6,422 bases of DNA from Bacillota bacterium (GTDB taxonomy: Bacteria > Bacillota > Bacilli > Bacillales_B > DSM-18226): the NCBI GenBank assembly GCA_021821235.1, contig JAKACS010000186.1:1-6422 (forward strand), written 5' to 3'. Positions 1 through 6,244 of this stretch are shown here, one piece after another. Under the pieces are notes generated by a model, which worked only from the letters and a program-made list of their open reading frames with translations, did no database searches and had not been told where the DNA came from. The first letter of the stretch is position 1. Every line of letters begins with the position of its first letter. Made by a program: the position numbers and the translations under genes.

Positions 1-1592
1 CCTGCCATAAACGTTCCCCGGCTGGCAACAGTTTTCCAATGTTCGGGGGTCGTTTGCGTATCGACTTCCATTCGGACATGGATTTGATCAATATCCATCT
101 TAAGCCGTTCAGCTAAAATTTGTGCAAGCACCGTTTTCGTCCCGGTGCCAATTTCAATGACTCCCGCCATCAAATTAATACTCCCGTCCGGATTAAACGT
201 TAAAATCACACCGGATGGCGCGTTTGTATCAATGGAGGAAGTTTTCCAACTGCAGGAAATCCCTTTTGTGCGAACAAGCCGATCGTTAATGTTCACAATC
301 TGACCCTGCTCCCATTGCATCAACTCTTTTAATCGATCTATGCATTTAGGCAAATTTCCGACATTGCTCTCATTTAATCGCACTTGCGTCGGCGTTTGAT
401 GTCCTGGCAAAATCGCGTTCTTTTTTCGAAGCTCAAGTGGATCGATCCCCAACTTTTCCGCAAGCAGATCCATTGTCCGCTCAATCGCAAACGAAAGTTC
501 CGAATGGCTGAATCCGCGATACGGCGAGGCGTAAGGGTGATTCGTATACATACAGTACGAATCGCACGATACATTTTCTATATGGTATGGTCCCGTGCAG
601 TCAGCCGCTCCGGAACGAGCCAAATCTACTCCCTTGTCAGAATAGGCGCCCGCATCCCATAAATACCGAATTTCGGCTGCTTTGATCAAACCATTCTGAA
701 CCGCACCAAGCTTGATCGTTGCATCAAGGCCAATATGGCACGGTGACGTAATGATATCTTCTTCCCTTGTATTTAATAGTTTTACTGCTTTGCCGTCCAC
801 CGCTTTCGAGGCTAGATATGCAAGTATTTCTAGTTGAACGGCCGCTTTCCCACCATATGCCCCGCCGACAAGCGGAGTATGGACAATAATTTTCCCAATA
901 TCCTCGTCAAAATAGCTCGCAATTAATTTTTTTACCATAAAAGGCGCTTGCGAAGAAGTCATGATCTCAATCGTTCCGTCTGGAAAAATTTCCGCTGTTG
1001 CACACCTTGTCTCCATTGCGATATGATCCGACGGCGAAAACGAAAAACTAGCTTCAACAACGGCTGTGCTCTCTGACCACCCCCGCTCCATATAGCCTTT
1101 ACGGATTTTCACTTGTGCAGCAATATTCGTTCCTGGCACCGGCCGTACGCCTTTTTCGGTTTTATATTCACCAAGCCGTTCATGGACAAGCGGCGAACCT
1201 TCCTGAAAAGCTTCTGTCGGCGAGTTGACAACCGGCAGAAGCTCATACTTCACCTTCACCAAATCAGCCGCTTTTTTTGCCAAAACTGGCGTATCTGCAA
1301 CCACAAGCGCGACAGGCTCTCCATGATAGCGTACTTTTCCTGAGGCAATCGGCGGCCGGTCGCGAATTGCCTCGCCGTTCAGCGGAAATCCCCCGCCTGT
1401 CACAATCGCCCGAACACCCTGAACCTTTTTCGCTTCAGCCGTATCCAATTCAACAATCCGGGCATGACCAAACGGACTGACCACCATTTGCACAGACAGC
1501 GTTTGCTTCCGGTAATCATGCGTATAACGCGCCCGACCCGTTACCTTGTCATACGCTTCTTTTCGAATCACACTTTTTCCAATCACACTCAC
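1..1592 (-). CDS. Xanthine dehydrogenase-family molybdopterin-binding (large) subunit, PucD-like, C-terminus off the window
   Basis: The frame is open from 1592 to the left edge: 530 codons plus two bases, with the C-terminus missing. The family hydroxylates purines, aldehydes or N-heterocycles at a molybdenum centre, with FAD and 2Fe-2S partner subunits. The N-terminal a/b hammerhead domain covers about residues 10-120 (KVTGRARY at 16-23, VRYHGEPVALVVA at 87-99). The first cofactor-binding domain covers about 140-395: HIAMET at 190-195, SSQAP at 213-217, GGAYGGK at 243-249, YRGF at 358-361, and LGIDPLELRKKN at 381-392. The second begins after about 410 (IGTGTKTVLAQILAERL at 481-497). I chose the GTG at 1592 because GGAGG (1604-1600) sits 7 bases upstream; in-frame GTG 1598 and ATG 1610 lack such spacing. 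The gene overlaps the upstream nucleotidyltransferase gene by 44 bases, so translation is probably coupled. Oddity: the usual GGGFGGKE motif is GGAYGGKA here, so xanthine as substrate is uncertain. The catalytic Glu near the C-terminus is outside the window. Confidence 0.92.
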   Translation of the reverse strand, partial: MSVIGKSVIRKEAYDKVTGRARYTHDYRKQTLSVQMVVSPFGHARIVELDTAEAKKVQGVRAIVTGGGFPLNGEAIRDRPPIASGKVRYHGEPVALVVADTPVLAKKAADLVKVKYELLPVVNSPTEAFQEGSPLVHERLGEYKTEKGVRPVPGTNIAAQVKIRKGYMERGWSESTAVVEASFSFSPSDHIAMETRCATAEIFPDGTIEIMTSSQAPFMVKKLIASYFDEDIGKIIVHTPLVGGAYGGKAAVQLEILAYLASKAVDGKAVKLLNTREEDIITSPCHIGLDATIKLGAVQNGLIKAAEIRYLWDAGAYSDKGVDLARSGAADCTGPYHIENVSCDSYCMYTNHPYASPYRGFSHSELSFAIERTMDLLAEKLGIDPLELRKKNAILPGHQTPTQVRLNESNVGNLPKCIDRLKELMQWEQGQIVNINDRLVRTKGISCSWKTSSIDTNAPSGVILTFNPDGSINLMAGVIEIGTGTKTVLAQILAERLKMDIDQIHVRMEVDTQTTPEHWKTVASRGTFMA

Positions 1593-2193
1593 ATCCACCC
1601 CTCCCCCCATAAATCTCGTATTCTTCCATCGTATCAATATCAAGCAAATAAAACCGTTCTGCTAAACCGATCACTTTGCCGTCCTTTTTCCACTTTCCAC
1701 GAAGCAAACTTCTTGCACCATGATCCCCTTCAAGCCGCAAAACATCCGCAAACATTCTTTTAGACAAAAGTAGCGGCGGCTGAAGCGCCGCCGCAACAAA
1801 CGCGCTTTCCGGTGATTCCCTAAATCCTTTTACAAGCCGATTCAGCAGCCAACGATTCACAAACGGTTGATCTGCCAACAGCACCATTACCGCATCCGCC
1901 CCCATCTCAATTGCCGCCATTACCCCGGCCTTCAGCGAAGCACTCTGCCCTTCATCCGCCTGCTCACAGCACAAATATTCCCACCCCTGCTTTTTGGAAA
2001 AAGGAGCAAGCCAATGAAGCTGATCGCCCTTTCGGGTGACGGCGATGATCCAGTCCAACTCGGATTCAACTGCCGCCTGAAGCCCCCAGCTCCCTAAACA
2101 AAGTTCCCCAAAAGGAAGCTCCAGTTTATTTTGACCCATCCGCCTGCTCTGACCAGCAGCAAGATACACGCCAATGATGCTAGGATTCATCAT
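1549..2193 (-). CDS. pucB: MobA/MocA-like molybdenum cofactor nucleotidyltransferase, PucB-like
   Basis: Encodes 214 residues. The family (NTP_transf_3) transfers a nucleotide to molybdopterin; MocA makes the cytosine dinucleotide cofactor used by xanthine dehydrogenase-type enzymes. B. subtilis PucB is needed for xanthine dehydrogenase activity without being a subunit. The nucleotide-binding loop LAAGQSRRMGQNK is at residues 11-23, DEGQSASLKAG at 80-90, the metal-binding LADQP at 106-110, GDHGAR at 156-161, and DIDTMEEY at 185-192. I chose the ATG at 2193 (followed by a second ATG at 2190) because AAGGA lies 8 bases upstream and the conserved fold begins at once. An in-frame TTG at 2259 would add 22 residues without a ribosome site. 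It follows the XdhC gene after 76 bases. The last ~22 residues extend past the conserved fold. They include a CECDWKKC segment encoded inside the overlap with the next gene. It acts in the cytoplasm; the exact nucleotide (CTP or GTP) is inferred from family and context. Confidence 0.88.
   Translation of the reverse strand: MMNPSIIGVYLAAGQSRRMGQNKLELPFGELCLGSWGLQAAVESELDWIIAVTRKGDQLHWLAPFSKKQGWEYLCCEQADEGQSASLKAGVMAAIEMGADAVMVLLADQPFVNRWLLNRLVKGFRESPESAFVAAALQPPLLLSKRMFADVLRLEGDHGARSLLRGKWKKDGKVIGLAERFYLLDIDTMEEYEIYGGRGGCECDWKKCDSKRSV
1600..1604 (-). promoter_or_regulatory. Ribosome binding site deciding the GTG start of the hydroxylase large subunit
   Basis: GGAGG on the minus strand lies 7 bases before the GTG at 1592, inside a G-rich tract (six Gs, A, four Gs; 1607-1597) that also codes for the tail of the upstream nucleotidyltransferase. 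The other in-frame starts, ATG 1610 and GTG 1598, lie before or immediately after this tract and would have no usable spacing. Confidence 0.6.
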
Positions 2194-2236
2194 CAACTCA
2201 ATCCTTTCGCTTAAAATGCTTTCCAAATGGAATTTC

Positions 2237-2266
2237 GGTATAATAAGACAAATTTTCAAGTATCAA
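2237..2266 (-). promoter_or_regulatory. Possible internal promoter before the pucB-like gene
   Basis: Read on the minus strand, TTGATA (2266-2261, five of six bases of the sigma-A -35 box) is followed after 18 bases by TATACC (2242-2237, four of six of the -10 box). An overlapping TATTAT gives a better -10 but a short 15-base spacer. It lies in the 76-base gap after the XdhC gene stop and would give a leader of roughly 35 bases. AT-rich gaps produce such matches by chance, so this is weak. Confidence 0.2.
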
Positions 2267-2269
2267 ATT

Positions 2270-3268
2270 TTATTGGATATATATATTTGTCCGTAATGGG
2301 CTGCGGCACTCGGTAATTAACTGGGCGACAATGCTAACGGCAATTTCTTCGGCACCGACTGCACCGATCGAAAGCCCGGCCGGAGTATGAACCGACAACG
2401 GAATTTCATTTTGGCGTAGTAACCTTCTTGTTCTCTCCTTTGGCCCCAATACGCCGATATATTTTACGTTTTCGGCGAGGGTCCATTCTAAAAGCAGTTG
2501 ATCCCTTTGAAAATCATGCGTCATAATCACAACGAAATCGTCATGGCTGAATGAAAGCAATCCCATAAGTTTTCGTGGGAATCCAATCAGTAGCTGATGC
2601 GCATCAGGAAAGTTTTTTTTCGAACAAAAAGCTTCCCGCCAATCGCAAACAACTACCGTAAAACCCGTTTTCACCGCAAGCGAGACGAGCGGCTGCGAAT
2701 CCTGACCTGCCCCAAAAACAATCAATCTCGGTTTCGGTTTAACAAGACATTGAAATATAGAAGTATCCGGAATCATACCGCTTTTTTCTGCCGGTTCCAC
2801 AAGAAAGGGAATATCACCTTGCCACCACCCAAAGGGTTCGCCTTCAAAAGGAACAAATAAATATTCAATCTCAGATTCAATCTTTTTCACCAACACAACA
2901 GGTATTTGATCATCAAGAAATTTCTTCATTTTCGCAAAATCTGCAGCCAACTGTTCGTCTACTGGTTCCAACAGGATGGTAACGATTCCGTTGCAGCCGG
3001 ATCCGCGTCCCCACCCATCATCCGATTCACTCCTTAAATCATACTGAAGGGTTATCGCCTTTGCGTTTTCCCATACTTCATATGTTCTTACTACCAAATC
3101 TTCCTCTAAACAACCGCCGCTGATCATTCCTAGCCGATCGCCGTTTTCCATAAACAGCATCAATGCCCCTGCTTTTTTATACGAAGATCCTTCTGTTTCA
3201 ATAATGGTAGCCAGAACTTTTCTTCCAGGTTTCACAATACCATCCATTATCAGATGAATATCGTCCAT
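2270..3268 (-). CDS. pucA: XdhC/CoxI-family molybdenum hydroxylase maturation factor, PucA-like
   Basis: Encodes 332 residues, cytoplasmic. XdhC proteins bind molybdenum cofactor, help its sulfuration and insert it into xanthine dehydrogenase-type enzymes; B. subtilis PucA is required for xanthine dehydrogenase activity. The N-terminal XdhC/CoxI domain covers about residues 10-105: TIIETEGSSYKKAGA at 21-35, ISGGCLEEDL at 49-58 and GSGCNG at 89-94. The C-terminal Rossmann-type XdhC domain covers about 180-320: LIVFGAGQDSQPL at 182-194, VVCDWRE at 206-212, VVIMTHDFQRDQ at 246-257, YIGVLGPKERTRRLL at 270-284 and GLSIGAVGAEEIAVSIVAQL at 298-317. The length and two-domain order are normal for the family. 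The ATG at 3268 is preceded by GGAGG with a 6-base gap, one of the strongest ribosome sites in the window. It is the first gene of the minus-strand operon and is divergent from the multicopper oxidase gene, with 133 bases between the two starts. Confidence 0.92.
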   Translation of the reverse strand: MDDIHLIMDGIVKPGRKVLATIIETEGSSYKKAGALMLFMENGDRLGMISGGCLEEDLVVRTYEVWENAKAITLQYDLRSESDDGWGRGSGCNGIVTILLEPVDEQLAADFAKMKKFLDDQIPVVLVKKIESEIEYLFVPFEGEPFGWWQGDIPFLVEPAEKSGMIPDTSIFQCLVKPKPRLIVFGAGQDSQPLVSLAVKTGFTVVVCDWREAFCSKKNFPDAHQLLIGFPRKLMGLLSFSHDDFVVIMTHDFQRDQLLLEWTLAENVKYIGVLGPKERTRRLLRQNEIPLSVHTPAGLSIGAVGAEEIAVSIVAQLITECRSPLRTNIYIQ

Positions 3269-3324
3269 TGCACACCTCCACCAATTTCAAAAAACATCTA
3301 AAATATGTATATTCAAACAGAAAC

Positions 3325-3337
3325 AATTCCTAGAATT
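3325..3337. promoter_or_regulatory. Short dyad AATTC-CTA-GAATT in the divergent intergenic region (possible operator)
   Basis: Two perfect 5-base arms around a 3-base centre lie 57 bases upstream of the XdhC gene start and 64 bases upstream of the multicopper oxidase start. The position suits a site that controls either unit, but no regulator is encoded in the window. A 5-base-arm dyad in AT-rich DNA can arise by chance. Confidence 0.2.
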
Positions 3338-3360
3338 CATAATTTTTATGGTCAAGGGTT

Positions 3361-3374
3361 CATATGGTTAGAAT
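3361..3374 (+). promoter_or_regulatory. Candidate promoter -10 region of the CotA-like gene (sporulation-type or sigma-A)
   Basis: CATATGGTTA (3361-3370) resembles the -10 element of the mother-cell sigma factors. It begins with the CATA shared by the sigma-E and sigma-K consensus, and the TA of the sigma-K pattern is off by one base. The overlapping TAGAAT (3369-3374) matches five of six bases of the sigma-A -10 but has no good -35. A start of transcription near 3375-3381 would put the AAAGGAG ribosome site (3387-3393) about 10 bases into the message. B. subtilis cotA is sigma-K dependent, which favours the first reading, but the match is not strong. Confidence 0.3.
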
Positions 3375-3401
3375 AGAGTCTTTTTTAAAGGAGCGTATGG
3401 G

Positions 3402-4940
3402 ATGCAGCTAACCAAATATATTGATCCGCTACCGATTCCGCCGCTATTGAAACCGGCGTCAAAAGGCGGTGGAAAGGCGTATTATGAAGTTTCGATGAAG
3501 CAATCGCGGCAAATTCTCCACAGCCAACTGCCTACTACTACAATTTGGGGCTTCGAAGGAATGTATCCCGGACCGACGATCGAAGTCAATTCAGGCGAAA
3601 AAATTCATGTGAAATGGAAGAACGAGCTTCCTGCGAAACATATGTTGCCAATCGATCATACCGTCCATGGCGCCGGACGCGATAAACCGGATGTACGCAC
3701 GGTCGTTCATCTGCATGGAGGGCGAACAGAAGCAGCGAGCGACGGTTATCCTGATGCCTGGTTTACGAAGGATTTTGCGGAAAAAGGTTCTTTTTTTCAA
3801 AAAGAAATTTATGAATATCAAAACAGTCTAAGCTCCCGCTGCCTCTGGTACCATGACCATGCGATCGGCCTTACCCGGTTAAATATCTATACTGGTCTCG
3901 CCGGTTTTTATATCATCCGGGATGAGCATGAGCGGTTGTTGAACTTGCCAAGCGGCGATTTTGAAATTCCGCTTATGCTTCAAGATCGGTCGTTTCAGGA
4001 AGATGGCTCGTTCTTTTACCCGGACCAGCCGAAAGAACCGGTTACCAAACTTAAGCCGTCCATAATTCCGTCTTTTTTTGGCGATACGATTTTGGTTAAC
4101 GGCAAGGTGTGGCCGTATTTGGAGGTCGAACCGCGAAAATACCGCTTTCGAATTTTGAATGCGGCAAATGCCCGCTTCTTTCATTTAACCCTTGATTCGG
4201 ATCAAGCGTTTTATCAAATCGGTACAGACAGCGGTTTTTTGGAAAGGACGATTGGGGTTAGAAACTTGTTGCTTGCCCCTGCTGAGCGGGTCGACGTAAT
4301 TATCGATTTTAGCGGCCATGCAGGCAAAACGATTGAAATAAAAAATGATGCGCCAACCCATTACCCGGCGGGGAATCCAGTAGATGCTGAAACAACCGGC
4401 AGCGTGATGCAGTTTCGCGTAACAAAGCCGCTCACCGGTATGGATACAAGCATCATTCCAGCTTATCTTGGCCCAATTTATTGGATTCCTGAACGCGACG
4501 CGGTTCGCGAGCGGTTTTTGGAATTGAGCGAGGAAAAAGACCGATTTAGCAGATCGTTTTTTTTACTTGATAAACGGACATGGGATGAGCCGATTACCGA
4601 GGAACCGTTTGTCGGAACAACAGAAATCTGGAGTTTTGTCAACACGAATCACGACAACCATCCGATTCATTTGCATTTGGTGCAGTTTCAAATCCTGGAT
4701 CGCCGGCCATTTGATATCGAGTTTTTTAAAAAAACAAGACAGGTGCGTTATACAGGTGCACCGCTTCCACCTGAGCTGCAGGAGCGGGGCTGGAAAGATA
4801 CCGTCAGATGTCCAGGGGGATATGTCACCCGCATTATTGTGCCATTTTATCCGTTTACGGGTCAATATGTGTGGCATTGCCACATGCTTGAGCATGAGGA
4901 TTATGAAATGATGCGGCCGTATAAGGTTTTGCCAAGGTAA
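3402..4940 (+). CDS. cotA: CotA-like multicopper oxidase (spore coat laccase / bilirubin oxidase type)
   Basis: Encodes 512 residues, essentially the length of B. subtilis CotA (513). The family oxidises phenolics, bilirubin and similar donors while reducing oxygen to water; CotA is an outer spore coat enzyme tied to the brown pigment. Three cupredoxin domains are present. All copper ligands can be placed: type 1 His420, Cys493, His498 and Met503; type 2 His103 and His423; type 3 His105, His151, His153, His425, His492 and His494. The acidic residues near the oxygen site are kept (Glu499, Asp114). The N-terminus (LTKYIDPLPIPPLLKP) aligns with CotA and has no signal peptide. AAAGGAG lies 8 bases before the ATG. 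Oddity: the cysteines forming the CotA disulfide (Cys229-Cys322) are absent; Phe226 stands at the first site, and the second region (NDAPTHYPAGNPV) has none. Other cysteines are Cys147 and Cys470. It is a single gene, divergent from the hydroxylase operon. Spore-coat location is inferred from homology. Confidence 0.95.
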   Translation: MQLTKYIDPLPIPPLLKPASKGGGKAYYEVSMKQSRQILHSQLPTTTIWGFEGMYPGPTIEVNSGEKIHVKWKNELPAKHMLPIDHTVHGAGRDKPDVRTVVHLHGGRTEAASDGYPDAWFTKDFAEKGSFFQKEIYEYQNSLSSRCLWYHDHAIGLTRLNIYTGLAGFYIIRDEHERLLNLPSGDFEIPLMLQDRSFQEDGSFFYPDQPKEPVTKLKPSIIPSFFGDTILVNGKVWPYLEVEPRKYRFRILNAANARFFHLTLDSDQAFYQIGTDSGFLERTIGVRNLLLAPAERVDVIIDFSGHAGKTIEIKNDAPTHYPAGNPVDAETTGSVMQFRVTKPLTGMDTSIIPAYLGPIYWIPERDAVRERFLELSEEKDRFSRSFFLLDKRTWDEPITEEPFVGTTEIWSFVNTNHDNHPIHLHLVQFQILDRRPFDIEFFKKTRQVRYTGAPLPPELQERGWKDTVRCPGGYVTRIIVPFYPFTGQYVWHCHMLEHEDYEMMRPYKVLPR

Positions 4941-4986
4941 TACCGGAATAACTCCCCTGTACGGTCACGACAGAATCGATTAGTCT

Positions 4987-5976
4987 TCAACGGCTGATTT
5001 TCGTAAGCAATTGCTCTGTCTCTAGTACAAGAGCAATGTGAAATTGATCTTCCCGACATCCTAGCGGAATGGCAACATTCAAACTCTCCCCTGGCCACTT
5101 ATTTCCGGCCGGGGATTGCTTTTCTAAAAAATAAGGAATGAGCCCCCTCAACTGATCTGCCCAAAGTAATTGTTCAGCAGGACTAATGGTTCCTTCTTTT
5201 CCCCAAGCCATTAACAAACCGACTGCCGAAGAAAGGAACGTATAACCTTGATTTAAAATGTACATTTGCCGCTGATATTCTTTTAACTTGCTTTGGCTTT
5301 TTCGGCTGAACGGATTAAAGTCCAAACTATCTGATGCTTCTTTGATAACTTCCTTTGTTTTATGAAGATCATTCAATAGCTGTTTGACTTGAAGCTGAAG
5401 TAGATAGCCTGTTTTTTTTTCCAAACCGTTTTGAAGCCAATCAGCTGTCTCTATAAAAGCTGCAGTTAACTGTCTTGAAAAGTGGCGGAAATTTTGTCCT
5501 GCCTGCTTTGTGAAATTCGGCGGGAACATAAACATATGAATCAAAACAGCGATCAGCGCGCCAATGAGTGTGTCGCGAAACCGATCATGGAAATAAGCGC
5601 CCGATTTATTGCCAATCACAAAAACGAGTAAAATTGTCAGCGCCGCCTGGTGAATCGCGGACTCGTCACGTTTCAGCCATTTGACGATAAAACTGCCGAG
5701 TAAAATCAATAAACCAATTGTCCAGCCATTAACAGGCAAATACGGTACTATGACAACCGTTACGCTGATTCCAATAATGGTTCCAACAATCCGATGAAAG
5801 GAAAAACGAATGGAATTTTTTACTGTTGATTGCAAACAAAGAATGACTGAAATCGGTGCCAAGTAGGGATGAGCCGATCCCATCCATATGGCAATAACCC
5901 AAGAAACAGCAGATGCAATCGCCATTTTCCATATAAGCACTGTCTTATTTTCCATTTCTTTCTTGAATGGTTTCAT
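4987..5976 (-). CDS. FUSC/aromatic acid exporter (ArAE)-family membrane protein
   Basis: Encodes 329 residues. About six hydrophobic segments fill the first half: roughly 13-32, 36-50, 62-80, 84-100, 108-122 and 134-152. A soluble, helix-rich C-terminal half follows (about 155-329, with a charged region near 195-240 that may form a coiled coil). This is the plan of the short Firmicute FUSC/ArAE proteins, proposed exporters of aromatic or other toxic acids. Supporting family features are HPYLAPISVIL after segment 1, RFSFHRIVGTIIGI at 57-70 and RFRDTLIGALIAVLIHMFMF at 132-151. I chose the ATG at 5976 because GGAGG lies 7 bases upstream; the in-frame ATG at 6084 has no ribosome site and would add a charged 36-residue leader. 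The gene converges on the multicopper oxidase gene, with 46 bases between the stops and no clear terminator hairpin there. The substrate is unknown. Position next to a phenol-type oxidase is suggestive only. Confidence 0.83.
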   Translation of the reverse strand: MKPFKKEMENKTVLIWKMAIASAVSWVIAIWMGSAHPYLAPISVILCLQSTVKNSIRFSFHRIVGTIIGISVTVVIVPYLPVNGWTIGLLILLGSFIVKWLKRDESAIHQAALTILLVFVIGNKSGAYFHDRFRDTLIGALIAVLIHMFMFPPNFTKQAGQNFRHFSRQLTAAFIETADWLQNGLEKKTGYLLQLQVKQLLNDLHKTKEVIKEASDSLDFNPFSRKSQSKLKEYQRQMYILNQGYTFLSSAVGLLMAWGKEGTISPAEQLLWADQLRGLIPYFLEKQSPAGNKWPGESLNVAIPLGCREDQFHIALVLETEQLLTKISR

Positions 5977-6092
5977 TGTTTTGCCTCCTGTTTCCGGCGG
6001 AATGAAAGGTCGTCCAATTTTCAAACATTTTTTAGAATTCCTCTCCACCGCCTTCTTATGCCGCTTTTCATACTTCTGCAACATTTTTTATT

Positions 6093-6098
6093 TATAAT
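6093..6098 (+). promoter_or_regulatory. Consensus -10 box before the broken two-component locus
   Basis: A perfect TATAAT lies about 27 bases before the first ATG of the response-regulator remnant, leaving room for a short leader with GAGGGG at 6117-6122. No good -35 is seen at 16-18 bases; the nearest candidate, TTCATA (6067-6072), is 20 bases away. The upstream half of this promoter region may be weak or activator-dependent. It probably served the intact operon before the deletion. Confidence 0.4.
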
Positions 6099-6124
6099 GA
6101 AAGCAAAAAGTTAGGCGAGGGGTT

Positions 6125-6244
6125 ATGATGATCGAAACAAAAGAATTTACTATCCTGGTTGTTGATGATGATCAATATATCATTTATTTCTTCTTGACGA
6201 AAATAGGCCGAGTAATCTGGAAAATTTCAAAAAGAATCTCTTAA
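6125..6244 (+). pseudogene. Response regulator remnant (N-terminal ~16-20 codons only)
   Basis: ATG ATG at 6125 and 6128 follow GAGGGG and open a 39-codon frame. Its first part reads ETKEFTILVVDDDQ. This is the beta-1 strand and acidic Asp cluster (residues 14-16) that start the receiver domain of OmpR-type response regulators. After about residue 17-20 the family pattern stops: no alpha-1 helix, no phosphoacceptor Asp region, no conserved Thr or Lys, and no DNA-binding domain. The frame then reads out-of-frame through DNA that codes for a kinase sensor domain in another frame, and stops at 6242-6244. An intact regulator would be about 230 residues. The promoter and ribosome site are still in place, so a short non-functional peptide could be made. 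Confidence 0.7.

Noticed and set aside
384..662. Open frame on the plus strand opposite the hydroxylase gene
   Set aside because: It is antisense to a clearly conserved protein, lacks a ribosome site and has an arginine-rich shadow-frame composition. Other antisense frames within the hydroxylase, XdhC, laccase and exporter genes were rejected for the same reasons.
2194..2259. TTG start at 2259 extending the PucB-like protein by 22 residues
   Set aside because: There is no ribosome site before 2259, while AAGGA lies 8 bases before the ATG at 2193, right where family homology begins.
3359..3371. TGGTTA-containing stretch compared with the PucR box of B. subtilis (WWWCNTTGGTTAA)
   Set aside because: About 8 of 12 informative positions match and the conserved C is missing; it also sits on the laccase side of the intergenic region.
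4941..4986. Gap between the convergent multicopper oxidase and exporter genes, examined for a bidirectional terminator
   Set aside because: Only a 4-base stem (CTGT...ACAG) is present and there is no T-run; not enough to call.
5010..5037. Perfect 8-base inverted repeat ATTGCTCT / AGAGCAAT with a 12-base loop, near the 3' end of the exporter gene, considered as a terminator
   Set aside because: It lies inside coding sequence, has modest G+C and is not followed by a T-run in either direction; probably chance.
5945..6028. 27-codon frame on the minus strand overlapping the exporter start, considered as a leader peptide
   Set aside because: The nearest ribosome-like GAGG is 11 bases from the ATG, the composition is unremarkable, and no attenuator structure is visible.
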